A model generated the notes under the pieces. That model searched no databases. It worked only from the letters and a program-made list of their open reading frames with translations, and had not been told where the DNA came from. This document shows, piece after piece, positions 6,833 to 13,296 of a stretch of DNA of 13,296 bases (the first letter of the stretch is position 1; the number at the start of each line of letters is the position of its first letter). Source of the stretch: Bacillus massilioanorexius (GTDB lineage Bacteria; Bacillota; Bacilli; Bacillales; DSM-1321); contig NZ_CABKRX010000025.1 of the NCBI RefSeq assembly GCF_902374955.1, forward strand, positions 1-13,296, read 5' to 3'. A program made the position numbers and the translations under genes.

Positions 6833-6876
6833 CTATAATCTCCATATTTATGCGCTATGGTTTTTGAAATAAGTTA

Positions 6877-6969
6877 TGGAGGAGGTAGAGGGATTCGAAC
6901 CCCCGCGAGCCGTTAAGCCCCTGTCGGTTTTCAAGACCGATCCCTTCAGCCGAACTTGGGTATACCTCC
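6877..6969 (-). tRNA. tRNA-Ser (anticodon UGA), with encoded CCA and U at position 73
   Basis: The 93-base minus-strand sequence folds as a class II tRNA. The acceptor GGAGGTA pairs fully with TACCTCC. The anticodon stem TCGGT/ACCGA encloses CTTGAAA with anticodon TGA (plus 6931-6933). A long variable arm (CAGGGGCTTAACGGCTCG) and the T arm CGGGGGTTCGAATCCCTC follow. CCA is encoded (6877-6879). The discriminator base is T (plus a6880), where serine tRNAs usually have G73. It is linked to serS, as the serine tRNA is in B. subtilis. It reads UCA and probably other UCN codons. Confidence 0.97.
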
Positions 6970-7001
6970 GTATAAAAATGAAACTTAACTTTTCATCAAC
7001 A

Positions 7002-7037
7002 ATAAATAAGATAACATAGCCCTTAATATAGTGTCAA
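7002..7037 (-). promoter_or_regulatory. Promoter of tRNA-Ser
   Basis: On the minus strand a perfect TTGACA (plus 7032-7037), a 17-base spacer and TTATCT (plus 7009-7014) place the start near 7002, about 33 bases before the tRNA 5' end. The AT-rich stretch 7038-7160 behind it holds nothing I can identify. Confidence 0.8.
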
Positions 7038-7161
7038 GCACAAAAAAATTATTTGAATTAACAAACTTATTTATATTATTTTTAGCATATACAACATTTT
7101 ATATTCATATATAAACGTTGATTTTTTTCTAACTACTTCTTATTTGAATGACCTACCTTAA

Positions 7162-7208
7162 AATGAAAAGCTGTGTCAAAAGTAAATTTATATTACCTTT
7201 AACACAGC
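7162..7208 (-). terminator. Intrinsic terminator of serS
   Basis: On the minus strand GCTGTGT and AAAGGTAA pair, with two wobble pairs, with TTACTTTT and ACACAGC (plus 7170-7208), followed by CTTTTCATTTT. The hairpin begins about nine bases after the serS stop codon. Confidence 0.8.
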
Positions 7209-7217
7209 CTGTCTTAC

Positions 7218-8498
7218 TTATTTTTTAGTGATATATTCTTTGCCACCCATATAAGGACGAAGTACTTCTGGAATTTTGATGCTTCCATCTTCTTGCTGAT
7301 AATTCTCTAGTATTGCTGCTACTGTGCGGCCAATAGCAAGTCCAGACCCATTTAGCGTATGCACATGTTCTGGTTTACCGTTTATTTCACGACGGAAACG
7401 AATATTTGCACGTCTAGCTTGGAATGCCTCAAAATTACTACAAGATGAAATTTCACGGTACACATCATAGCTTGGTAACCAAACCTCGATGTCATACTTT
7501 TTAGCTGCAGTGAATCCCAAATCAGCACTACACATGCTTAATACTTGATATGGCAGCCCTAATAACTGAAGTACTTTTTCAGCATGACTTGTTAATTTTT
7601 CTAATTCATTATAAGAATCCTCTGGTTTAACAAAACGTACTAATTCAACTTTGTTGAATTGATGTTGTCTTATTAATCCACGTGTATCACGGCCAGCTGA
7701 ACCAGCTTCAGAACGGAAGCAAGCACTATAAGCTGCGTAGCTTATCGGTAGATCATTTCCATTAAGAATTTCATCACGATGCATATTTGTTACTGGAACT
7801 TCTGCAGTTGGAATTAAGAAATAATCTTCACTATTGATTAAGAATGCATCCTCTTCAAACTTTGGTAATTGTCCTGTACCTGTCATACTTGCACGATTTA
7901 CCATATATGGAGGTAATACCTCAGTATATCCATGCTCTTCAACATGTAAGTCAAGCATGAAGCTTATTAAAGCTCGTTCTAATCTTGCTCCTAATCCTTT
8001 ATAGAAAACAAAACGGCTTCCTGTAACTTTAGCAGCTCGTTCAAAATCCACTATACCCAAATCAGTTGCTAAATCCCAATGTGGTTTTGGCTCAAAAGTA
8101 AACTTTGGAATTTCTCCCCAAGTTCTTGCTACAACATTATCATCTTCACTGTCGCCAACTGGAACACTTTCGTGAGGAATATTAGGGATAGACAATAATA
8201 GCTTTTCTAATTCAGCCTCTACCTCTCTTAATTCATCATCTAGAACTTTAATTTTATCTCCTACTTCTCTCATTTCCTTAATAACATGATCCGCATCCTG
8301 TTTTTCACGTTTCATAATAGAAATCTGTTGAGATACCTCATTACGACGACTTTTTAATGTTTCTGTTTCCGCGATTAGTCCACGTCTTCTACGATCTAAA
8401 TCCTCGAATTTCCCTAAATCCGTTAAATCTTCTCCACGATGTTGTAGTTTATTTTTTATTTCTTCAAAATTACTACGTAAAAATTTTAAATCTAACAT
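7218..8498 (-). CDS. serS: Seryl-tRNA synthetase
   Basis: SerRS charges serine tRNAs. The 426-residue class II enzyme (B. subtilis 425) has an N-terminal two-helix coiled coil at about 30-105, which contacts the long variable arm and T-psi-C arm of tRNA-Ser. The catalytic core shows the serine-binding TAEVP (231-235), motif 2 FRSEAGSAGRDTRG (261-274) and motif 3 NGSGLAIGRTVAAILE (383-398) with its ATP-binding arginine. AAGGAGG precedes the ATG by seven bases. Expression is controlled by the T-box leader just upstream. The tRNA-Ser(UGA) gene lies downstream under its own promoter. Confidence 0.98.
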   Translation of the reverse strand: MLDLKFLRSNFEEIKNKLQHRGEDLTDLGKFEDLDRRRRGLIAETETLKSRRNEVSQQISIMKREKQDADHVIKEMREVGDKIKVLDDELREVEAELEKLLLSIPNIPHESVPVGDSEDDNVVARTWGEIPKFTFEPKPHWDLATDLGIVDFERAAKVTGSRFVFYKGLGARLERALISFMLDLHVEEHGYTEVLPPYMVNRASMTGTGQLPKFEEDAFLINSEDYFLIPTAEVPVTNMHRDEILNGNDLPISYAAYSACFRSEAGSAGRDTRGLIRQHQFNKVELVRFVKPEDSYNELEKLTSHAEKVLQLLGLPYQVLSMCSADLGFTAAKKYDIEVWLPSYDVYREISSCSNFEAFQARRANIRFRREINGKPEHVHTLNGSGLAIGRTVAAILENYQQEDGSIKIPEVLRPYMGGKEYITKK

Positions 8499-8540
8499 GT
8501 TTATTCCTCCTTGTTATAATGACTCATTCTAAAAAACAAT

Positions 8541-8575
8541 AAAAAAACTCCCATCCCTAAAAAAGGGACGAGAGT
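8541..8575 (-). terminator. T-box regulated terminator of serS
   Basis: On the minus strand ACTCTCGTCCC (plus 8565-8575) pairs, with wobble, with GGGATGGGAGT (plus 8547-8557), followed by seven T. The 5' arm overlaps the sequence that pairs with the T-box to form the competing antiterminator. Confidence 0.93.
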
Positions 8576-8760
8576 TACCCGCGTTGCCACCCTAGTTAAA
8601 AGCAAATAAAACTTGCTCTTCACTTTAAAAAAATAACGGTTCATAACCGAAAGTATTTACTAACCTACAAGGTATTCCATACTTTACTCAAGGACGGATT
8701 CACAAGCTTTCAACATCGATTCTCACCAACCATCGATTCTCTTGAGATGAAAAGACATGT
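8541..8760 (-). promoter_or_regulatory. T-box leader (tRNA-sensing riboswitch) of serS
   Basis: T-box leaders bind a specific uncharged tRNA and antiterminate. On the minus strand stem I is closed by CUCAAG (plus 8741-8746) and CUUGAG. It carries the AGAGA-type motif just inside the base, a GGUUGGUGAGA distal part, and the apparent specifier UCC (serine) at plus 8696-8698, preceded by GUGAA and followed by G. Central hairpins follow. The T-box AGGGUGGCAACGCGG is at about 8579-8593, and its UGGC bulge (plus 8586-8589) should pair with a tRNA ending GCCA. The terminator is the next entry. No clean -35/-10 pair was found upstream; transcription probably starts at about 8770-8785. Confidence 0.95.
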
Positions 8761-8893
8761 TACTATTTCCTATCAATGCTTTATAAATATTAATTGTGTT
8801 TACAATTTACTATAATTTTTTCCTAGATGCAACTTATTTATGTACTTTTTCGAAAAAATGTGTTTTCTTTCTCTAAATCTTTCATAAATCGAC

Positions 8894-8930
8894 AAAAAAT
8901 CCTTTCTGAAATTAATTCAGAAAGGATTTT
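8894..8930 (-). terminator. Intrinsic terminator of dacA
   Basis: A perfect 15-bp stem AAAATCCTTTCTGAA/TTCAGAAAGGATTTT (8896-8910 with 8916-8930) has a 5-base loop. On the minus strand the 3' arm runs into six T. It lies 11 bases after the dacA stop. The stretch 8761-8893 up to the T-box contains the serS transcription start region and no gene. Confidence 0.92.
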
Positions 8931-8941
8931 AATACGTAATA

Positions 8942-10267
8942 TTAGAACCAACCTTTTACTGTTGATGAGATACTATCCCATACATCACCGAAGAAACCGC
9001 CAACTGCTCTCATCGATAATACAAACCAATTTGCTTTTTCTACATCTTCACTAGCTACTAAATCAACCTTAACTAGTTTTTCCCCTTCAGGAGTTAAAAA
9101 GCCGTATTGATCGCCTTGAGCTTTCACAGTAACATAACCAATCTTGTCACCTTTTTTAATTGGAGCTGTTAGTTCTCCATCTTTGTTCAATTTCTTTTTG
9201 TCGATTACTACAACTGGTTTATAGTCTTTGGCAGTACCTTTCTGAATGACTAATTCAACCGGTTTATTAGTAGTTAACTTAACTGTATCTTCCTTACCTT
9301 TAACAACAGCTAATGTTCCATCTTTTTTCGGAGAATATTTTTTCTTAAGGACTTGTTCTTTACTAAAGTTACTAAATGCATAATCTAAAATTTTTCTTGT
9401 ATCCGTAAAACGTTCTTCTTTAGATCTAGATTTCATAACAACTGAGATAAATCTTTGTCCATTTTTTTCAGCAGTTGCTGTGAAGCAATAGCCAGCGAAA
9501 TCTGTTGAACCTGTTTTTAAACCGTCTACTCCTTCATAAGCAAAAATCAATCCAGGGAGCATCCAGTTAAAGTTAGGATATTCTTTTCCATCTTTAAATT
9601 TTAGTTTTGGTTGACTTGATGTTTCAAGTACCTCTGGGAAATCATTTAACAAATGAAATGCCAAAATTGCAATATCACGCGCCGACATTGTGTTTTCATC
9701 AGTAGAGCTACCAGCAGGAATTTGTCCAAGAAGGTTACTATTGTTTAAACCACTTGAATTTACGAAAGTATAGTCTTTCATTCCCAATTCTTTTGCCTTT
9801 TTATTCATTAATGTGACAAAATTCTTCTCACTACCTGATACTTTTTCTGCTAAAGCAACAGTAGCTGCATTCCCAGAAAAGATAGCCATCGCTTCATACA
9901 ATTCTCTAACTGTATAATCTTCACCTTGAGTTAAACCAATATTAGATAAACCGGCACCTTTTGAAAGATTATGTACATACTCATTAATCTTTACTTTATC
10001 GTCCCATGAAATTTTCTTTTCTTTGATTGCTTCAAGCACAAGGTATTCTGTCATCATTTTAGACATACTTGCAACACCAAGTACTTTGTCCGCATTCTTT
10101 TCATACAAAATTTTCCCTGTTTTAGCATCTAACAGCATAGCTGCTTCTGCTCCTAAACCTAGTTGATCTGACTCTGCATGTGCAGATGAAGATGTAACTG
10201 CAAATTGTGATAAAACGAGTGAAACGAGTAACATGAAAACCAGAGAAATCTTGCTGATTTTGTTCAA
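8942..10267 (-). CDS. dacA: D-alanyl-D-alanine carboxypeptidase DacA (PBP5 type)
   Basis: DacA trims the terminal D-Ala from peptidoglycan pentapeptides on the outer face of the membrane and is the main low-molecular-weight penicillin-binding protein of vegetative Bacillus. The 441-residue product has a Sec signal peptide with an AHA/ES cleavage site after residue 31. The serine peptidase motifs are Ser67-Met-Ser-Lys70, SGN at 131-133 and Lys-Thr-Gly at 251-253. A C-terminal beta domain and the amphipathic membrane anchor ANWFVLSMRAVGGFFGDVW...GWF follow. I chose the TTG start at 10265-10267 because GGAGGT is seven bases upstream; an earlier in-frame TTG would overlap that site. In B. subtilis pdxS-pdxT follow dacA; here the next gene is serS. 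Confidence 0.96.
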   Translation of the reverse strand: MNKISKISLVFMLLVSLVLSQFAVTSSSAHAESDQLGLGAEAAMLLDAKTGKILYEKNADKVLGVASMSKMMTEYLVLEAIKEKKISWDDKVKINEYVHNLSKGAGLSNIGLTQGEDYTVRELYEAMAIFSGNAATVALAEKVSGSEKNFVTLMNKKAKELGMKDYTFVNSSGLNNSNLLGQIPAGSSTDENTMSARDIAILAFHLLNDFPEVLETSSQPKLKFKDGKEYPNFNWMLPGLIFAYEGVDGLKTGSTDFAGYCFTATAEKNGQRFISVVMKSRSKEERFTDTRKILDYAFSNFSKEQVLKKKYSPKKDGTLAVVKGKEDTVKLTTNKPVELVIQKGTAKDYKPVVVIDKKKLNKDGELTAPIKKGDKIGYVTVKAQGDQYGFLTPEGEKLVKVDLVASEDVEKANWFVLSMRAVGGFFGDVWDSISSTVKGWF

Positions 10268-10325
10268 CTTCTTTACCTCCAAAATTAATTTTATATATGT
10301 TATTTACTTATTTTTTGGTCTACGA

Positions 10326-10341
10326 CTTGTCTAGTTTAGCA
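10326..10341 (-). promoter_or_regulatory. Extended -10 promoter of dacA
   Basis: On the minus strand TG-C-TAAACT (plus 10333-10341) fits an extended -10; the -35 region is a T-tract without a clear hexamer. It sits directly behind the guaB terminator, leaving a leader of about 60 bases. Confidence 0.5.
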
Positions 10342-10351
10342 TAAAAAAAAC

Positions 10352-10390
10352 AAAAAAATAGACAGAGATAAAGTTCTCTGGCTATTTTTT
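10352..10390 (-). terminator. Intrinsic terminator of guaB
   Basis: On the minus strand AAAAAATAG and CAGAGA pair with TCTCTG and CTATTTTTT (10353-10368 with 10375-10390, one internal mismatch) around a 6-base loop, ending in seven T. It begins 27 bases after the guaB stop. Confidence 0.9.
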
Positions 10391-10416
10391 CTATTTATAT
10401 AAACAAGAAATTAGGT

Positions 10417-11883
10417 TTAGTTTGTTGAATAGTTTGGTGCTTCTTTTGTAATTTGTACATCATGTGGGTGACTTTCTCTTAAACCTGCACCTGTCATCCG
10501 AACAAATTTAGAATTTTCTCTTAATTCGTGTAAGTTTGCAGTACCACAGTAACCCATACCAGCACGAACTCCACCAATTAATTGATACAAGGTATCAGCT
10601 AAAGGTCCTTTGTATGGAAGTCTTCCTTCAATACCTTCTGGTACAAACTTTTTATTATCTTCTTGGAAATAACGGTCTTTTGAACCTTTTTCCATAGCTG
10701 CTACAGATCCCATACCTCGATATACTTTAAAACGTCTACCTTGGTAGATTTCTGTTTCTCCTGGGCTTTCTGTAACACCTGCTAATAAGCTACCTAACAT
10801 AACGGCATGTCCACCAGATGCTAGTGCCTTAACAACGTCACCAGAATATTTAATTCCTCCATCAGCAATAATAGCTTTTCCAAGTTTTCTTGCTTCTGTT
10901 GCACAATCATAAACAGCAGTAATCTGAGGTACCCCAACACCTGCAACAACACGAGTTGTACAGATTGATCCTGGTCCAATACCGACTTTTACAACATCTG
11001 CACCAGCTTCAATAAGAGCTCTAGTACCTTCAGCAGTTGCTACATTACCAGCAATGATATTTAAGTTAGGATATGCATCACGAACCTGTTTAACTACGTT
11101 TAAAACACCAGCAGAGTGGCCATGTGCAGTGTCGATAACAATCACGTCTACATGTGCTTTAACAAGCGCTTCAACACGTCTCATTGTATCTTTTGTAACC
11201 CCTACTGCAGCTCCAGCCAAAAGTCTACCTTGACTATCTTTAGCTGAATTAGGGAATTCAATTACTTTTTCAATATCTTTAATAGTGATTAACCCTTTTA
11301 ATACACCATCTTGATCAACTAAAGGTAGCTTTTCAATTTTGTATTGCTGAAGTAATTTTTCCGCTTGAGCTAAAGTTGTTCCTACAGGAGCAGTAACCAG
11401 CTCTTCCTTTGTCATTACACCAGAAATAACAATGGAATAATCACTAATAAAACGAAGATCTCGGTTAGTAATAATACCAACTAGCTTTTGGTCTGTTTCA
11501 TTATTAACAATCGGAACGCCTGAGATACGGTATTTTCCCATTAAATGCTCTGCATCAAAAACTTGATGTTCAGGTGTTAAAAAGAACGGGTCAGTAATAA
11601 CTCCACTTTCTGAACGTTTTACCTTTTCAACTTGTTCTGCTTGTTGTTCAATCGACATATTTTTATGGATGATTCCTAAGCCACCTTGGCGAGCCATTGC
11701 TATTGCCATTTCAGCTTCTGTTACAGTATCCATACCTGCACTTACTATTGGGATGTTTAATTTTAATGTCTCTGTAAGATTTACAGAGATATTTACATCC
11801 TTGGGTAACACTTCTGACTTTCCTGGAATTAACAAGACATCATCAAAAGTTAATCCTTCTTTTACAAACTTATTTTCCCACAT
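10417..11883 (-). CDS. guaB: Inosine-5'-monophosphate dehydrogenase
   Basis: GuaB oxidises IMP to XMP with NAD+, the first committed step of guanine nucleotide synthesis. The 488-residue product has full length (B. subtilis 488). An N-terminal part of the TIM barrel (1-90) is followed by a tandem CBS pair at about 95-210, which is the nucleotide-sensing Bateman module. The barrel then resumes with the catalytic loop GPGSICTTR (303-311, Cys308), the phosphate-binding DGGIKYSGD (341-349), the YRGMGSVAAM segment (388-397) and the flap with Arg404-Tyr405. The ATG start has GGGAGGG seven bases upstream. Promoter and terminator are its own, and yaaC diverges from it. No PurR-type box was recognised. 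Confidence 0.98.
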   Translation of the reverse strand: MWENKFVKEGLTFDDVLLIPGKSEVLPKDVNISVNLTETLKLNIPIVSAGMDTVTEAEMAIAMARQGGLGIIHKNMSIEQQAEQVEKVKRSESGVITDPFFLTPEHQVFDAEHLMGKYRISGVPIVNNETDQKLVGIITNRDLRFISDYSIVISGVMTKEELVTAPVGTTLAQAEKLLQQYKIEKLPLVDQDGVLKGLITIKDIEKVIEFPNSAKDSQGRLLAGAAVGVTKDTMRRVEALVKAHVDVIVIDTAHGHSAGVLNVVKQVRDAYPNLNIIAGNVATAEGTRALIEAGADVVKVGIGPGSICTTRVVAGVGVPQITAVYDCATEARKLGKAIIADGGIKYSGDVVKALASGGHAVMLGSLLAGVTESPGETEIYQGRRFKVYRGMGSVAAMEKGSKDRYFQEDNKKFVPEGIEGRLPYKGPLADTLYQLIGGVRAGMGYCGTANLHELRENSKFVRMTGAGLRESHPHDVQITKEAPNYSTN

Positions 11884-11908
11884 ATGAATACCCTCCCGAT
11901 TGAAAATA

Positions 11909-11937
11909 TTATTAGTAGGTTATCAATTGGTTATAAT
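11909..11937 (+). promoter_or_regulatory. Probable promoter of yaaC
   Basis: A perfect TATAAT (11932-11937) has a poor -35 (TTATTA, 11909-11914) at 17 bases. It is interleaved with the guaB promoter on the other strand, so the two RNA polymerases would compete for the same DNA. The leader would be about 50 bases. Confidence 0.45.
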
Positions 11938-11945
11938 ACTGTCAA
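11910..11945 (-). promoter_or_regulatory. Promoter of guaB
   Basis: On the minus strand there is a perfect TTGACA (plus 11940-11945), a 17-base spacer and TAACCT (plus 11917-11922). The start would be near 11910. It overlaps the oppositely directed TATAAT assigned to yaaC. Confidence 0.75.
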
Positions 11946-11993
11946 GAAAGAAGGTAAAAGTTTGATTTTTCAGAAAAATAAAAGGGGGATAAT

Positions 11994-12968
11994 ATGAACT
12001 TTTCAGATCAAATATGGCGAACTTTTTTGCTCTTTAGCTCGGCTTCTACAACACAGAAATACTTACAAAAGTGCTATCAACACCTATCAATTGAAGAAAG
12101 TAAAAAATATAGCTTCCAAAATTGTAATACCTTTATTTATTATTTACAGTATGCTCATACATTTTATACTCAAGCAAATAATAGTCCTTTAACATTACGT
12201 CCTATTTTACAATTTTATGGTTACACAAATTTATTAAAAGCCTGTCTGCTTACTATAGATCCATTTTATCCAAGTACAACTACACTGCTAGCACATGGCG
12301 TAACAACAAGAAAAAAGAAGAAACAGCATTATCGTTTTATGAAGGATGAAATTAAAATACAAAAAAACGGATTATTTACATATTTTGGAGAGAAGGTGTT
12401 TCACGTGAAACATCTGGATGGAGAAAAACTAACAATGGAAAGTTTACTCAGTCAAATTCCGGAACTAATAGACGAACGAAACTATTTTAACTTAAACAAT
12501 AGTTTTAAGTTAACAAAAATAGATGATTTAACCTATGCATGTACTAATCAAATTCTTGATTCATTTCATTTCACTCCAGAGCGTTTTAGCTTATATCTGA
12601 AGAAGGCATGTTCTCTTTCTATAAATATACAAGAAAAGAAGCATCATCTCATTTTCCAATTAGAGATGCCCTTCACTTATAATTATCACTATCCATTTAT
12701 GTATAATATACAGGATCATCATTTTTATTTTCCAAGAAACAAAGATAACTATTATCCTCAATTAAGAGAAATGATGATTCATTATTTACTTTTATACAAT
12801 TTAAGTATGGTAGCGAGATATGAAACGGAATGGTGGCTTGATTTAACAAAGAATACACCTAATGAAGATTATCCTCTAATCCAAGCTTTCTTAAATACTA
12901 CTCAAAGTAAATGTCCATTTTTAATTTCTAAATGGTTATTAGAAGAACGAAATTATTCAATAAGTTAA
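11994..12968 (+). CDS. yaaC: YaaC-family protein of unknown function
   Basis: The 324-residue protein matches the Bacillus YaaC family in length (about 315 in B. subtilis), in position divergent from guaB, and in its most recognisable stretch LAHGVTTRKKKKQHY (99-113). The segments SPLTLRPILQFYGYTNLLKA (64-83) and KIQKNGLFTYF (121-131) are also shared as far as I recall the family. It has no signal peptide or obvious transmembrane segment and is rich in Tyr, Phe, His and Lys. There is no motif pointing to an enzyme class; the RKKKK patch could contact nucleic acid or phosphate, which is only a guess. The ATG start has AAAGGGGG six to eight bases upstream. It is monocistronic within the window. 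Confidence 0.88.
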   Translation: MNFSDQIWRTFLLFSSASTTQKYLQKCYQHLSIEESKKYSFQNCNTFIYYLQYAHTFYTQANNSPLTLRPILQFYGYTNLLKACLLTIDPFYPSTTTLLAHGVTTRKKKKQHYRFMKDEIKIQKNGLFTYFGEKVFHVKHLDGEKLTMESLLSQIPELIDERNYFNLNNSFKLTKIDDLTYACTNQILDSFHFTPERFSLYLKKACSLSINIQEKKHHLIFQLEMPFTYNYHYPFMYNIQDHHFYFPRNKDNYYPQLREMMIHYLLLYNLSMVARYETEWWLDLTKNTPNEDYPLIQAFLNTTQSKCPFLISKWLLEERNYSIS

Positions 12969-12985
12969 TTTATACACTCATAAAA

Positions 12986-13018
12986 GAGGGACCAACACCT
13001 TCGTTGGTCTCTTACTTT
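12986..13018 (+). terminator. Hairpin after yaaC, weak terminator
   Basis: An 11-pair stem (12986-12996 with 13003-13013, core GACCAAC/GTTGGTC plus two G-U pairs) with a 6-base loop begins 17 bases after the yaaC stop. The following tract (ACTTTCCC) is poor in T, so termination may be partial. Confidence 0.6.
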
Positions 13019-13263
13019 CCCTAACAACATGTTACTCTCAATGAAATTGTACCCATCGCAAAATGTTATCTTCCATGTTTAAAGGCTGACAAATGATAAG
13101 CTACAAATCTCTTCATCTATTTCACTCGTTCCGTCCTCATGTGCATTATACATTCCGGGCACACTCCTTCACGTCCTCGACCTTCTTGCTTCTCCTTCGT
13201 CGGTTTACTATTTGGCTGACCTTTTTGTTGTTTAATCCTTCGGATTTTTCTTTTACATACAAA
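13014..13263. other. Gene-free stretch of unlike composition between two matching hairpins
   Basis: No gene is recognised here. From about 13120 to 13245 the sequence is visibly more GC-rich than its surroundings and strongly biased to pyrimidines on the plus strand (13161-13202). On the minus strand two overlapping frames stay open from the right edge: one to a TAG at 13117 (58 codons, including GVCPECIMHMRTERVK) and one to a TAA at 13146. Neither shows a start codon with a ribosome binding site. It may be a decayed gene or part of an interspersed repeat. Confidence 0.4.
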
Positions 13264-13291
13264 AAAAGACCAACTAAGATGTTGGTCTTTT
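13261..13291. terminator. Bidirectional hairpin terminator near the right edge
   Basis: A perfect 11-bp stem AAAAGACCAAC/GTTGGTCTTTT (13264-13274 with 13281-13291) with a 6-base loop is flanked by A7 on the left, which gives a T-run on the minus strand, and TTTTGCTTT on the right. It would work best for a leftward transcript entering from the right, where gyrA would be expected by synteny. It shares its core stem with the hairpin after yaaC. Confidence 0.75.
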
Positions 13292-13296
13292 GCTTT

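Noticed and set aside
6259..6845. Leftward open frames inside and after dck (63 and 71 codons)
   Set aside because: They are antisense to clear dck coding sequence or run through the terminators at 6733-6832, with no ribosome binding sites; they are shadows.
8827..9054. 75-codon rightward open frame over the dacA terminator and 3' end
   Set aside because: It spans a strong intrinsic terminator on the other strand and antisense dacA sequence, and it lacks a ribosome binding site.

Overview
The window looks like chromosomal DNA of a low-GC, endospore-forming Bacillaceae species. The evidence is the AT-rich base use, strong AAGGAGG-type ribosome binding sites, T-box control of serS, a long Bacillus-type SRP RNA with an Alu domain, and bofA, a sporulation gene. 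Gene order follows the origin-proximal block of Bacillus subtilis (yaaC, guaB, dacA, serS, tRNA-Ser, dck, dgk, yaaI, tadA, scr, dnaX, yaaK, recR, yaaL, bofA), seen here in reverse. Two members of the B. subtilis block are absent: pdxS-pdxT between dacA and serS, and yaaH between dgk and yaaI.

Layout from left to right. Bases 1-125 carry two tandem sigma-A-type promoters firing leftward out of the window, probably those of an rRNA operon as in B. subtilis. Bases 231-3464 hold the leftward operon dnaX-ebfC-recR-yaaL-bofA (clamp loader, nucleoid protein, recombination mediator, unknown small protein, pro-sigma-K processing inhibitor), with a promoter near 3495-3524. Bases 3653-4070 hold the SRP RNA gene with its promoter and terminator. 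tadA (leftward) diverges from the rightward group yaaI, dgk, dck (4719-6720), which ends in a strong terminator facing the terminator of tRNA-Ser(UGA). Leftward serS is preceded by a complete T-box leader. dacA and guaB follow, each with its own promoter and terminator. yaaC diverges from guaB. The last 330 bases contain two near-identical hairpins around a pyrimidine-rich stretch with no recognised gene.

Functionally this is mostly housekeeping: replication and repair (dnaX, recR, ebfC), translation (tRNA-Ser, serS, tadA, SRP RNA), nucleotide metabolism (guaB, dgk, dck), cell wall (dacA) and sporulation (bofA). I see no phage, IS, CRISPR or defence genes. The points most worth following up are regulatory. 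The bofA ribosome binding site lies in an 11-bp dyad just after the yaaL stop. The linked tRNA-Ser(UGA) has discriminator U73, while the serS T-box carries UGGC and an apparent UCC specifier, so it appears tuned to a different serine tRNA. The right-end hairpin pair may bound a small repeat.
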